NCBI GenBank assembly: GCA_050693895.1
Contig: JBOGWS010000082.1
Span: 27,060 to 91,059, forward strand
DNA length: 64,000 nucleotides
DNA from: WHSV01 sp050693895
GTDB taxonomy: Bacteria; Actinomycetota; CADDZG01; WHSQ01
Reading direction: 5' to 3'
The notes beneath the pieces were generated by a model. It made no database searches. It was not told the origin of the DNA and saw only the letters and a program-made list of their open reading frames with translations. Numbering within the stretch: the first letter of the stretch is position 1; each line of letters begins with the position of its first letter. Below, in pieces: positions 26,601 through 35,400 of this stretch. Position numbers and translations under genes: made by a program.

Positions 26601-26872
26601 GTGCGGAGGTACCCCCATCGGCGTCGCCGAAGATGGCGCTTGACTATTCGCTTGAGGCGCGGTTCCTCGCGCGGGCGAGTCGATGCGTCATCAACAACCA
26701 AAATGTCGATGTGCTCGTAGCTCTGGTTCGCGAGCGCGACAAGTGAATCCCGGAGCCAGCGACGCCCATCGTGCGTCACAACGATGGCCAGAACGCTCGG
26801 CTGTTCGGGAGGTGCTGCCGCCGCTTCCAGGTCCGAGGACCCGCGCGACACCGAAGTCGTTTCAGTATTCAT
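23690..26872 (-). CDS. Large membrane glycosyltransferase: GT2 domain plus multi-spanning C-terminal region
   Basis: The 1060-residue protein starts with a family 2 glycosyltransferase domain (about 25-290) showing VVTHDGRRWLRDSL, VVDDAST, LFVHDDAALT and YSEDLDLCWRARLLG. Around 280-300 a first membrane helix appears, then from about 395 a series of at least ten hydrophobic helices, and finally a soluble extracellular part (about 780-1030) with one last helix. It lies in a conserved actinobacterial pair with DUF5719, and is 15 bp downstream of fbiC. A role in cell-wall polysaccharide or lipid-linked glycan assembly is likely. Confidence 0.88.
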   Translation of the reverse strand: MNTETTSVSRGSSDLEAAAAPPEQPSVLAIVVTHDGRRWLRDSLVALANQSYEHIDILVVDDASTRPREEPRLKRIVKRHLRRRRWGYLRTPRPLGYGAAINWALSRVRTDADYLLFVHDDAALTLNSVAKMVERLRNDDRAAIVGPKIVSWDDPSVLEEVGMAIDRFGYPYKGLEQGEIDLGQHDRATEVFYVTSTVMLVRHDVFKRMRGFDAHLGAYSEDLDLCWRARLLGFNVRLEPGAVARHVIAMATAQRSTRFGPPRYFIRRNRLHTITKNASGLRLLTLVPLFVLLTLGEMLGFLVLREPREVGNLGRALMWNLVRFPQTLGERRRVQSSRKVSDMDLSRLMVRLPSRLRVYALDQAERLEEAWGRRADIVSRRTTQARAATARVRGWQVAGAIAVFVLVVLGFRHFFWAPVATFGEILPFPEGATSMWRQWAAPWQDAGLGSPGPAPTSFLVLGVVQFLSFGAVSFAQKLLILLLGVTAFLGATRLVSELVDRFARLVTGVVYVLGAIGYAGLRDGALGALVFGAAAPFVLLSILRLVGWIRPAMWSAGREVATLGLFAALSAAFVPGSLFLYLAAALLLAALRTFVGRGGTELKAVGGSVIGLALGWALLLPWSLGWMAEGGALSVLGAGPPFADFASHFSGHGMMSVLLGQTPEGPVLFGLALPILGIVAVATGAGQRRRMAIALWALIVGMGFLVTATASGILPPIVASPTEMGVLISLAFSGLAGIAVAAFRLDLPRRGFGIVQGLTVAGLAAALFLVAAGLAPTFVRGDWAPGRAVGESPETSEIDQITALLGADAATEGEFRTLWIGRDWTGDAATSARPATTAFLTDSHGPELDDLFAGNSGEGTRRLNEIVDSIEAGETDRAGNLLGSFNIRFVIVDLDSRTGPWETQRDLALVRREDDFFVFQDDAALARAAVYEELPHYVAAIEEEDPALASGEPAVERAVFARESSWRYRAAPVPGPGVVFLTDTNDENWTATIGADELERTQSGWGNAFELPARDEAALELEFPRSLIDYGWLVGLPLLWLFMIGAAFPSRRGEKRRAPA

Positions 26873-26887
26873 AAATGGATGTTCGGC

Positions 26888-29284
26888 TCAAGCCGTAACG
26901 GTCTCGTACAGCGTAGTCCTACGGCGCGGAACTCGCCCGATGGACTCGATGAGCCCGACCATCGCCTCCGGAGTGAGTTCCTGACCGTGACTGGCACCGG
27001 CGGCGCGCGAGATGTTCTCGTTCATCAACGTACCGCCGAGATCGTTGGCCCCCGCCTGGAGAGCGAGCCTGGAACCGTCTACGCCCATCTTCACCCAGGA
27101 GACCTGGATGTTGTCGATCGCTCCGTGAAGTGCGATGCGCGCGATCGCATGCATCTTCAACGCCTCGGTGAAGGTCGGCCCCCGGCGCGCCTTTCCCCTC
27201 AGGTAGATAGGAGCGGCCATGTGCACGAAAGGCAGTGGGACGAACTCGAACAAACCTGCGTGACCGTCGGCCGCAATGGCGTCATGAAGCGAGCGCACCA
27301 CTACGAGATGTCGTGCCCAGTTGCGCGGTCCTTCGACGGTGCCGAACATAATCGTCGCGTTGCTGCGGAGACCGAGCCGGTGGGCGATGCGATGCACCTC
27401 GCACCACTCTTCAGTAGAGATCTTGTCGGGACAGATGATGGCTCGGATATCGTCGTCGAGTATCTCCGCCGCCGTACCGGGCAGAGTCTTGAGTCCCGCG
27501 TCGCGCAGCCGGATCAAGAAGCCTTCGATGGTCAATCCCGAGGCCCGCGCACCCTGCGCAACCTCTAGGGCCGTGAATGCGTGGACGTGCATCGCGGGTA
27601 ACGCGTCCTTCACCGCACGCAGGTACTCCAGATAGTTGTCTGCAGTAAAGCTGTGGTGGATCCCGCCCTGCATGCAGACCTCGGTCGCGCCGAGTTCCCA
27701 CGCCTCCACCGCGCGCCTCGCAACCTCCTCGGGCGTCAACAGGTAGGGCTCGCCCCTGAGATTCAGAGACTTCGGTCCCTTGGAGAAAGCGCAGAACCCG
27801 CACTTGAAGTAGCACATGTTCGTGTAGTTGATGTTGCGGTTGACGACGAAGGTGACCTCGTTCCCCACCGTTTCTCTACGCAACCGGTCGGCGGTCGCGT
27901 AAAGGTGTTCGGTCTCTGCTCCGTGCGAGGAGAACAGCAACGCGATTTCGTCCTCGCTCAGCCGCGTACCCGACTCCGCCTTGCCTAGTGTCTCGCTCAA
28001 CTGTCCTCGCACGGCGCGGCCCGGCACTCGGTAGGCCCCCGCAAGACCCTGCTCAACCGCGAGCGCGGCTTCGTCCGGCGGTACGTGATCGGCCCCCGAG
28101 TACCACTCGTCGGTCCGCGGATACCCCTCGCCGTCGATCGCGTCGAGAACCTTCGCTCGGAGATCGCGGTGTATCCAGCGGTCCAAGGCACCCGGCGAGT
28201 CGCAATACGAGGGGTAGATCGCGAGGCGCTGTGTCAGGGAGTAGCCGCGCGCCTCGGTAACCTCACCGAGTTCCCGCAGCTTCGGCCACGGTGCCTCGGG
28301 GTTGACGTGGTCGATCGTGACGGGCGAAACGCCGCCCCAGTCGTTGGTCCCGGCGTCGATGTAGCCGCCGAACTCGCCCGGCGTGAGGTTCGGGGGGGCC
28401 TGGAGCGAGACGTCGGGGGGCAGGATGAGCCGGGCGAGCGCAATGGTCTGAGTGATCTCGTCGACCCGCGGCTCGGGAGCATGGGCCATCAGCGTGTCCG
28501 GCTTGGCTCTGAAGTTCTGCACGATGACTTCCTGGATGTGGCCGTGTCGCTCATGCGAATCTCGAATCGCGATCAAAGATTCGATTCGCTCGGCCGCAGT
28601 CTCGCCGATGCCGATCAGTATTCCCGTTGTGAAGGGCACGCCGGCCCGGCCTGCGTTCTCGAGCGTCGCCAGGCGTACCGCCGGTTTCTTATCCGGCGCA
28701 CCGAAATGGGCCATCCCCCGCTTGAGCAAGCGCTCTGACACCGTCTCGAGCATCATTCCCTGGCTGACGCTGACCTCCTTCAGGGTGTTCGCCTCGTCCA
28801 GTGTCAGCGTTCCGGGATTGGTGTGCGGAAGCAGCGACGTGTGCTCGAGCACGGCCCGGCACGCCTCCACGAGGTACTCGACGGTCGAGGCGAAGCCCAT
28901 CGAATCGAGCTCGTCGCGCGCCTGCCGCCACTTGCGCTCGGGCTTCTCCCCCAGCGTGAACAGAGCCTCGCGACAGCCCGCCGCCTCTCCCCGCTTGGCG
29001 ATGGCGAGCATCTCGTCGATGGTTAGAAACGCTCGTCGGCCTTCAATAGGGGGATGGGCGAAAGTGCAGTAGCCGCAGGCGTCCCTGCACAGCTTCGTGA
29101 GCGGAATGAAGACCTTGCGCGAGTAGGTGATTCTCGGACCGGTGGTCGCGTCGCGTAACTCACCGGCAGCCCGGACCACCACCCGAGGGTCGGTGGCCGC
29201 GAGGGCGGCGAGCCTGCGCGCCTGAGTGTCGTCGAGCCGCCGCCCGCGCGCGGCGGAGCTCGCCAGAGTCTGGAGTTCGCTCAT
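26888..29284 (-). CDS. fbiC: FO synthase, CofG-CofH fusion (F420 deazaflavin core)
   Basis: FbiC builds the deazaflavin FO from tyrosine and a ribityl-diaminouracil using two radical-SAM centres. The 798-residue protein has the first cluster motif CRDACGYC (Cys66, Cys70, Cys73) in the CofG half and CYFKCGFC in the CofH half. The fused form is typical of actinobacteria. I chose ATG 29284, which starts just before the conserved region; an upstream in-frame start at 29362 would run into the divergent cofD region. It shares an 80-bp divergent control region with cofD and leads an operon with the GT2 and DUF5719 genes. Confidence 0.97.
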   Translation of the reverse strand: MSELQTLASSAARGRRLDDTQARRLAALAATDPRVVVRAAGELRDATTGPRITYSRKVFIPLTKLCRDACGYCTFAHPPIEGRRAFLTIDEMLAIAKRGEAAGCREALFTLGEKPERKWRQARDELDSMGFASTVEYLVEACRAVLEHTSLLPHTNPGTLTLDEANTLKEVSVSQGMMLETVSERLLKRGMAHFGAPDKKPAVRLATLENAGRAGVPFTTGILIGIGETAAERIESLIAIRDSHERHGHIQEVIVQNFRAKPDTLMAHAPEPRVDEITQTIALARLILPPDVSLQAPPNLTPGEFGGYIDAGTNDWGGVSPVTIDHVNPEAPWPKLRELGEVTEARGYSLTQRLAIYPSYCDSPGALDRWIHRDLRAKVLDAIDGEGYPRTDEWYSGADHVPPDEAALAVEQGLAGAYRVPGRAVRGQLSETLGKAESGTRLSEDEIALLFSSHGAETEHLYATADRLRRETVGNEVTFVVNRNINYTNMCYFKCGFCAFSKGPKSLNLRGEPYLLTPEEVARRAVEAWELGATEVCMQGGIHHSFTADNYLEYLRAVKDALPAMHVHAFTALEVAQGARASGLTIEGFLIRLRDAGLKTLPGTAAEILDDDIRAIICPDKISTEEWCEVHRIAHRLGLRSNATIMFGTVEGPRNWARHLVVVRSLHDAIAADGHAGLFEFVPLPFVHMAAPIYLRGKARRGPTFTEALKMHAIARIALHGAIDNIQVSWVKMGVDGSRLALQAGANDLGGTLMNENISRAAGASHGQELTPEAMVGLIESIGRVPRRRTTLYETVTA

Positions 29285-29364
29285 GGCAGGGCAGGCTATC
29301 AGCGGGAGCCGCGAGCCCGATTTGGCGTGATGCCCGGGGGCCGCCCCTCTCCTATGCTGCATCG

Positions 29365-30285
29365 ATGAGAGTCACTGCACTTGCGGGAGGGGTCGGGGGA
29401 GCCAAGCTGCTCGTCGGTCTACAGCGACGGCTCGGCTCGGACTTGACGGCGGTCGTCAACACCGGGGACGACGCGGTCATCTACGGCGTGCACGTGAGTC
29501 CCGACCTCGACATCTGCACCTACTGGCTCGCGGGCATCGCCGACACACGCAAGGGGTGGGGCATCGAGGGTGACACCTTCTCAGTCGTCGAGGGCATGCG
29601 GGCGCTCAACCTGGACGCCTGGTTCAATCTCGGCGACCGGGATTTCGCGACCTGTCTTCACCGCACCGCACGGCTCGCGTCGGGGGCGACTCTGACCGAG
29701 GTCACGATCGAGCTCACCGAAAGATTGGGCGTTCGGGCGAGGATCCTGCCTATGTCGGATGATGAGGTGCGAACCAAGATCGTGACGACCGACGGTCGCA
29801 GGTTGGATTTCCAGGAGTACTTCGTCAAGGAGCGGACGGCCCCGGAGGTCGCCGAGGTGGTCTTCGCCGGTATGTCGGGGGCCGTCCCTGCTCCGGGCGT
29901 GCTCGACTCGATCGCGATCGCCGACCTGGTGGTGCTCTGCCCCTCGAATCCGATCGTCTCTATAGACCCCATTCTCGGTCTCGAGGGTTTACGAGACGCG
30001 CTGCGAGAGCACCCGCGCGTCATCGCGACCTCGCCCATCATCAAGGGAGCCGCGCTGAAAGGACCCGCCGACAGGATGCTTCGTTCGATGGGAGGCGAGG
30101 CGAGCGCGACCGGCGTAGCTCGCCTTTACAAAGACTTCGCAGATGTCTTCGTGGTTGATGCGTCGGACGGAGACCAGGTGACGCGCATCGAATCCACAGG
30201 CTTGAGAGCGACCAGTCTCGACACGATCATGGGTGACCACGACGCTGCCGAGCATCTCGCTGCGGAGTTACTCGAGCTGATATGA
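29365..30285 (+). CDS. cofD: 2-phospho-L-lactate transferase (FbiA/CofD)
   Basis: CofD joins the activated phospholactate- or phosphoenolpyruvate-derived group to FO, forming F420-0 or dehydro-F420-0. The 306-residue protein shows the family start ALAGGVGGAKLLVGL, NTGDDAVIYGVHVSPDLDI, the conserved GWGIEGDTF, and CPSNPIVSIDPIL. It overlaps cofE by four bases (ATGA), so translation is coupled. In mycobacteria and related actinobacteria the homologue fbiA is followed directly by fbiB as here. Confidence 0.97.
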   Translation: MRVTALAGGVGGAKLLVGLQRRLGSDLTAVVNTGDDAVIYGVHVSPDLDICTYWLAGIADTRKGWGIEGDTFSVVEGMRALNLDAWFNLGDRDFATCLHRTARLASGATLTEVTIELTERLGVRARILPMSDDEVRTKIVTTDGRRLDFQEYFVKERTAPEVAEVVFAGMSGAVPAPGVLDSIAIADLVVLCPSNPIVSIDPILGLEGLRDALREHPRVIATSPIIKGAALKGPADRMLRSMGGEASATGVARLYKDFADVFVVDASDGDQVTRIESTGLRATSLDTIMGDHDAAEHLAAELLELI

Positions 30286-30968
30286 CCGGCATAACCATCA
30301 CTCCCGTGCAAGGGGTCCCCGAGGTTCGACCGGGCGACGATCTCGGTGCTCTCATAGCCGACGCCGCCGGCTCACAAACGCTCGCGGACGGAGACGTCTT
30401 GGTCGTGGCGCAAAAAGTCGTCTCGAAGGCTGAGGGGCGCGTCGTCCCCGGCACGAACCGGAGGCAGGCGGCACTGGCGGAATCCGTACGGGTGCTGCGC
30501 CGCCAGGGAGAGATGGTCATCTCCCAAACAAGGCATGGATTCGTCTGCGCCAACGCGGGGGTCGATGCCAGCAACGTCGAGGGCGACAACGTCGTGCTAC
30601 TACCTCTGGATCCGGATCTCTCCGCCCGCCGGTTGCGCGCCCAGCTCGGAAACCTCCTGGGGGTCGAGGTCGCGGTGATCGTCAGCGACACCTTCGGACG
30701 CGCCTGGCGGATGGGTCAGACGAACGTTGCGATCGGCGTGGCCGGGCTCGAGCCCTTCATCGACTATCGGGGAACCACGGACGCTGAGGGGCGCGATCTC
30801 TCGGCAACGAGGATCTGCATAGCGGACGAGCTTGCCGGAGCCGCGGAGATGGTGATGGGCAAGACCACGGGCATCTGCTCTGCGATCGTGCGCGGAGCCC
30901 CTGTGGTCCTCGGTCGCGGCGCCGCCACCGAGATAGCACGATCCCCGAACGAGGACCTCTTCCGCTAG
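30282..30968 (+). CDS. cofE: F420-0:gamma-glutamyl ligase (CofE)
   Basis: CofE adds gamma-linked glutamates to F420-0 using GTP. The 228-residue protein has VVAQKVVSKAEGRVV, the metal-binding VIVSDTFGRAWRMGQTNVAIGVAGL, and DLSATRICIADELAGAAEMVMGK split by the usual insertion. It ends at the CofE domain: the C-terminal nitroreductase-like domain of mycobacterial FbiB, which reduces dehydro-F420, is absent. That reductase must therefore be encoded elsewhere or the organism must use a 2-phospholactate route. Confidence 0.96.
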   Translation: MTGITITPVQGVPEVRPGDDLGALIADAAGSQTLADGDVLVVAQKVVSKAEGRVVPGTNRRQAALAESVRVLRRQGEMVISQTRHGFVCANAGVDASNVEGDNVVLLPLDPDLSARRLRAQLGNLLGVEVAVIVSDTFGRAWRMGQTNVAIGVAGLEPFIDYRGTTDAEGRDLSATRICIADELAGAAEMVMGKTTGICSAIVRGAPVVLGRGAATEIARSPNEDLFR

Positions 30969-31032
30969 ACCGGACCGGCCGATCCGCCCGATTTACTCGG
31001 TATTTACTTGCCTGCTGGTAGCCTCCCCTGCC

Positions 31033-31692
31033 GTGAGCAAGAAACTTCATGAAAAGCAACAGCGCCGGCTCGCCGAAGAGGCGAAGAAAGCGCGTCGGAA
31101 GAAAGAGCATCGCCGGGCGAACCTGATCACGGTCGGCATCGCGGCCGCCGTCGCGGTCGCCGTCGTGTTGCTCATCGTGTTCCAGCCCGAGGATCCCGCA
31201 GATAACGTCGGCGTTGCTGCATCGGAGGCCAATTGCACCGACCGTGAGACGTTCGAATCCGAGGGCAACCAACACGTCGATCTTGGGACGCCGGTGCAAT
31301 ACGAAGCCAACCCGCCGACCACCGGCAACCACTGGCCGCCCGAGGCAATCGCCGAGGCCGGCTTCAGCGAAAACCCGATCGAGTCGGAGCGACTCGTGCA
31401 CAACCAGGAGCACGGTCAGATCGTTATCTGGTACAACCCCGGCGCCTCGGAGGAGATCCTCGGCCAGATCGAGGCCATGACCGAACAGGGTTCGGTCAAC
31501 CTAGCCGCCCCGTGGGACGACATCGAAGATCCCTACAACTTCGTCCTTACCGCCTGGGACGGCGAGAGCGACGAGGGCGTGCAAATGAGCTGCGAGCTGC
31601 CCAGCCAGGAGGTCTGGGACGAGTGGCGTCAGGACTTCCAGGGTCGTGGGCCCGAGCAAATCCCCGGCATCGGGACATTCTCGGCCGACTGA
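31033..31692 (+). CDS. DUF3105 membrane-anchored extracellular protein
   Basis: The 219-residue protein has a lysine-rich cytoplasmic N-terminus (about 1-28), one transmembrane helix (about 30-49) and an outside domain with the DUF3105 signatures ANPPTTGNHWP and ERLVHNQEHGQIVIWYN. The paired His residues suggest metal binding but this is not proven. The start is GTG 31033. It stands alone 64 bp after cofE; common transcription is possible. No function is established for the family. Confidence 0.85.
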   Translation: MSKKLHEKQQRRLAEEAKKARRKKEHRRANLITVGIAAAVAVAVVLLIVFQPEDPADNVGVAASEANCTDRETFESEGNQHVDLGTPVQYEANPPTTGNHWPPEAIAEAGFSENPIESERLVHNQEHGQIVIWYNPGASEEILGQIEAMTEQGSVNLAAPWDDIEDPYNFVLTAWDGESDEGVQMSCELPSQEVWDEWRQDFQGRGPEQIPGIGTFSAD

Positions 31693-31701
31693 CACGCTCG
31701 A

Positions 31702-31738
31702 CCCCCCTTAAGGGTTTCAAAATACCCTCATTCGGGGG
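31702..31738 (+). terminator. Imperfect hairpin after the DUF3105 gene
   Basis: An outer CCCCC/GGGGG pair (31703-31707 with 31734-31738) encloses AGGG/CCCT with a ten-base loop. It follows the stop codon by eleven bases. No U-tract follows, so termination is only a guess. Confidence 0.35.
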
Positions 31739-31769
31739 ATTCCTCGCGTTGGGGAAACAGACGACACTC

Positions 31770-31973
31770 ATGACAATGGTGTCGATAGCACTCTTAATAC
31801 TTACGATTGCCGCGATCGCTCTGGTTGTCCTCGTCCGACGCTGGTACCGGTCGTGCGAAGAGCGATACGCCGATCTCGTCGGTGATCCACAACGGTCCTC
31901 TCCTCTGACGCAGGCCTCTTCGCGGCGCTTGGGACCACCCAGCCGTCTTGCGAGTTCCGTCCGCAGGCTTTAG
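31770..31973 (+). CDS. Putative small single-pass membrane protein, 67 residues
   Basis: The reading frame begins MTMVSIALLILTIAAIALVV, a strong transmembrane helix, followed by a basic RRWYRSCEERYADLV tail. A weak GGGG lies about 13 bases upstream of ATG 31770. There are no recognised relatives. It is included because the hydrophobic helix followed by positive charges is what a real small membrane protein looks like; chance cannot be excluded. Confidence 0.4.
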   Translation: MTMVSIALLILTIAAIALVVLVRRWYRSCEERYADLVGDPQRSSPLTQASSRRLGPPSRLASSVRRL

Positions 31974-32449
31974 CCAACCGTCACGCCGGACCCACACCTC
32001 TCTCTCGCGCCGGCCCCAAACTAAACCCAGCCCGCGTTCCGCCGCGTCCCTAGATCGCGCCCCAGCTTCATTCTTTGGCGACCCGCGCGCGCGGCGATCC
32101 CAGCGGACGCTCACGCGATCGACGTAGCGTTTCAACTCTCCGCGCAGCCTGCATAGGCAAACGGGCTGAGCCAAAGAGGTTGCGAAAGCTGGCCCCTCTG
32201 GCAAGCCGATTTGGTCAGGACTGACCATTGTCTTGAAACGTCGGCCATAAGACGTTTCTTATACCGAATTGGGGGTCGGAATCAGGTGAGGGGATCGGCG
32301 ATCAACATGCTCGAGGCGAAGCCAGCTAGAGGCTCCGGGCGTGCCCGATTCGAACCTCCCGATCAGCGCCGACACACCCTTCTCTTCGACAGACTCCGTG
32401 CCCTGACTCGTTACCAATGCACTTTGACCGCGCAGGGAGGACTCCGAGG
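31974..32449. other. 476-bp intergenic region upstream of the RND operon
   Basis: No convincing gene is seen. The stretch holds the inverted repeat and candidate promoter described separately (32233-32264). A TTCGAA-containing segment near 32350 looks superficially like a tRNA T-loop but does not fold. Confidence 0.5.
32233..32264 (+). promoter_or_regulatory. Candidate promoter with inverted-repeat operator upstream of the RND genes
   Basis: A perfect inverted repeat GAAACGTC/GACGTTTC (32235-32242 and 32251-32258, eight-base spacer) lies between a -35-like TTGAAA (32233-32238) and a -10-like TCTTAT (32257-32262) or TTATAC (32259-32264). Such an arrangement fits a dimeric repressor of the TetR, MarR or ArsR kind. 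No regulator gene is next to it. Confidence 0.5.
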
Positions 32450-35400
32450 ATGATGCGCTGGATCGTTGGATCGAGCTTGAAGTTCCGGTTGTTGATGATT
32501 GCCGTGGCTGCGGGAACGATGTTCTTCGGCATCATGCAACTCGGCGATACGTCCGTGGACATCCTTCCGGAGTTCACGCCCCCGACCGTCGAGGTCCAAG
32601 CGGAAGCACTCGGGCTCTCGGCCGAGGAAGTCGAGCAGTTCATCACGGTTCCGTTGGAACAGGACCTCTTGAATGGGGTGGCGTTCCTCGATGAGATTCA
32701 TTCGGCGTCACTCCCGGGTCTGTCGTCGGTGGTAATGACATTCGAACCGGGGACGGATCTCCTCGATGCTCGGCAGGTGGTCGGTGAGCGCCTCGCACAG
32801 GCCGTTGGAGTGGCGGGGCTTCCCGAGGTGTCCAAGCCGCCTCAGATGCTCCAGCCCCTTTCCTCGACGAGCCGGGTGTCGATGATCAAGCTGTCGTCCG
32901 AAAGCGTGTCACCCATCGAGATGTCGGTGCTGGCCCGGTGGGTGATCAGCCCCCGCCTGCAGGGCGTCAACGGCGTCGCCAACGTTGCCATCTGGGGGCA
33001 GCGGGAACGCCAGCTTCAGGTATTGGCCGATCCGGAGAGGCTGCGGGACCAGGACGTTTCACTCCAACAGGTCATCCGTACCGCAGGAAACGCCCTCGAG
33101 GTGTCTCCGCTGAGTTTCCTCGAGGCCTCATCCCCCGGTACCGGGGGATTCATCGACACTGCGAATCAAAGGCTCCAGATCTTTCACGAGCAGACAATTA
33201 CGACGCCGGGCGAGCTTGCACAAGTGCCCCTCGAGGACACCGAGGGCAACGCAGTGTTCGCACGCGGTGAGCCGGTCACCCTCGGAGAGGTGACCGAAGT
33301 GGTGGAGGACCACCAACCGCTGATCGGCGACGCCCTCTGCAGTGATGGTGAGTGTCTCCTGCTCGTCGTCGAGAAGTTCCCCGGGGCCAACACTTTGGAA
33401 GTGACGGAGGGAGTGGAGGCCGCGCTTGAAGCGATGAGGCCCGGTCTCCCCGGCGTGGAGATCGATACCTCGATCTACCGCCCGGCGACCTTCATCGAGA
33501 CGTCCTTCACCAATCTCGGGTGGACGTTGCTTATCGGAATGGTCCTCCTGCTACTCCTCATCGGCGCCTTCTTCTGGGACTGGCGCACCGGGCTAATCTG
33601 CGCAGTGGCCATCCCGCTGTCCCTGGTGGCGGCCGGGCTCGTGCTCTATTACCGAGGCGTCACCCTGAACACGATGCTCATCGCAGGCCTCGTCATGGCC
33701 CTCGTGGCCCTCGTCGACGACGCCATCTTCGACGTGGAGAGGTTCTCGCGGCGGTTGCGTGAGCGCCGCGCGGACGGCAGCGATGTTCCGCCGGGGCGGA
33801 CCATTCTTGAGGCGTCTCTCGAGATGCGGAGCGCGTTCCTCTTTGGCGCTCTGATCATCTTCGCCGCGCTGTTGCCCGTCTTCTTCATGGATGGCAGAGC
33901 GGGTGCGTTCCTACCACCGATCGCCCTCTCCTACATGCTTGCAGTCGTCGCCTCGATGGTTGTCGCACTGACCATCACGCCGGCGCTGAGCTTCATGCTC
34001 CTGTCGGGCGCCCCGCAGCGTCGGCCGTCTCCGGTGGTGACTTGGCTGCAGCGCGGTTACGACAAGGTGTCCGGGCGGATCGTGCCCCGGTTGGGCTCGG
34101 CGATGGTTGCCGTAATCGCCGTCGTGGTGCTCGGCCTCGTGGCACTCCCGTTCCTTGACGACTCGCTTAGTCCCTCCCTCAAGGAGCGAGACCTTCTGAT
34201 CCAGATGGAGACCGCACCCGGCACATCCCTGGCGAAGATGAACGAGCTCACCGGGCGAGCCGTCCAGGAGCTCGGGTCGCTGCCGGGAGTCGACAACGTT
34301 GGAGCAGATGTCGGGCGAGCGATCATGTCGGACCAGGTCGTCAACGTCAACACCTCCGAGATTTGGGTCAAACTCGATCCCTCGTCGGACTATCACGCCA
34401 CCGTGGCGACGATCGAAGACGTGGTCGACGGCTACCCCGAGGTCTCCAGCAATGTGCTGACCTATTCGGAGGAGCGGATCACCGACGTTCTCGAGCAAAC
34501 GGATGACGAGATCGTCGTGCGGGTCTACGGAGAGAACTCTGACGTCATACAAGACAAGGCCCAAGAGGTGCGCGGGCTCGTGTCAGGGATCGACGGCGTC
34601 GAAGAGGCACGCGCTGAGATTCCCGAGCAAGAGCCCACCCTGGAGGTCGAGGTCGATCTCGCCCGCGCGCAGGCACTAGGGGTCAAGCCGGGCGATGTCC
34701 GTCGTGCAGCGGCCACCCTTCTGTCGGGCATCACGGTCGGCAACCTGTTCGAGCAACAGAAGGTGTTCGACGTGGTGGTTTGGGGCGCGCCCGAGATCCG
34801 ACAGAGCGTGAGCGATGTTCGCCAGCTACTGATCGATACTCCCAACGGCGGGCACGTCCGCCTCGGTGATGTCGCAACCACCCGCGTCGCACCCAATCCC
34901 ACCGTGATCCGGCACGAGTCCGTCGCGTCCTACGTCGACGTGAGCGCCCGCGTGTCGGGGCGTGACGTCGGCGCAGTCGCAGGTGATGTCGAGCGTGCCA
35001 TCCAACGAGTCGACTTCCCGTTCGAGCACCGCGCCGAACTGCTCGAAGGGTTCACCGAGCAGCAGGCCGATCGTTCCCGCGTCCTGGCCGTTGCCCTGGC
35101 CGCTGCGGTCGGTATCTTCCTTTTGCTGCAGGCCGCCTTCAACAGCTGGCGACTGGCGACGCTCGCGTTCCTGACCTTGCCCTTGGCACTCGTTGGCGGC
35201 GTGCTTGCGACGTTGCTCGACGGGGGCACGATCACACTCGGTTCGATCGTCGGATTCGTCGCCGTGCTCGGGGTCGCCGCGCGGGGCGGAGTCGTACTGA
35301 TCAGGCATTACCAGCGTCTCGAACGCCATGAGGGCGAGAGCTTCGGCCCAGATCTCGTCGTCCGTGGAACACGGGAACAGCTTGTCCCGATCCTCATGAC

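Noticed and set aside
24917..26746. Long plus-strand open frame opposite the GT2 gene
   Set aside because: Low-complexity, charge-rich translation and full overlap with an obvious glycosyltransferase.
32325..32400. tRNA-like TTCGAA segment on the minus strand
   Set aside because: The flanking bases do not form a T-stem beyond one pair and no acceptor or anticodon arm can be drawn.
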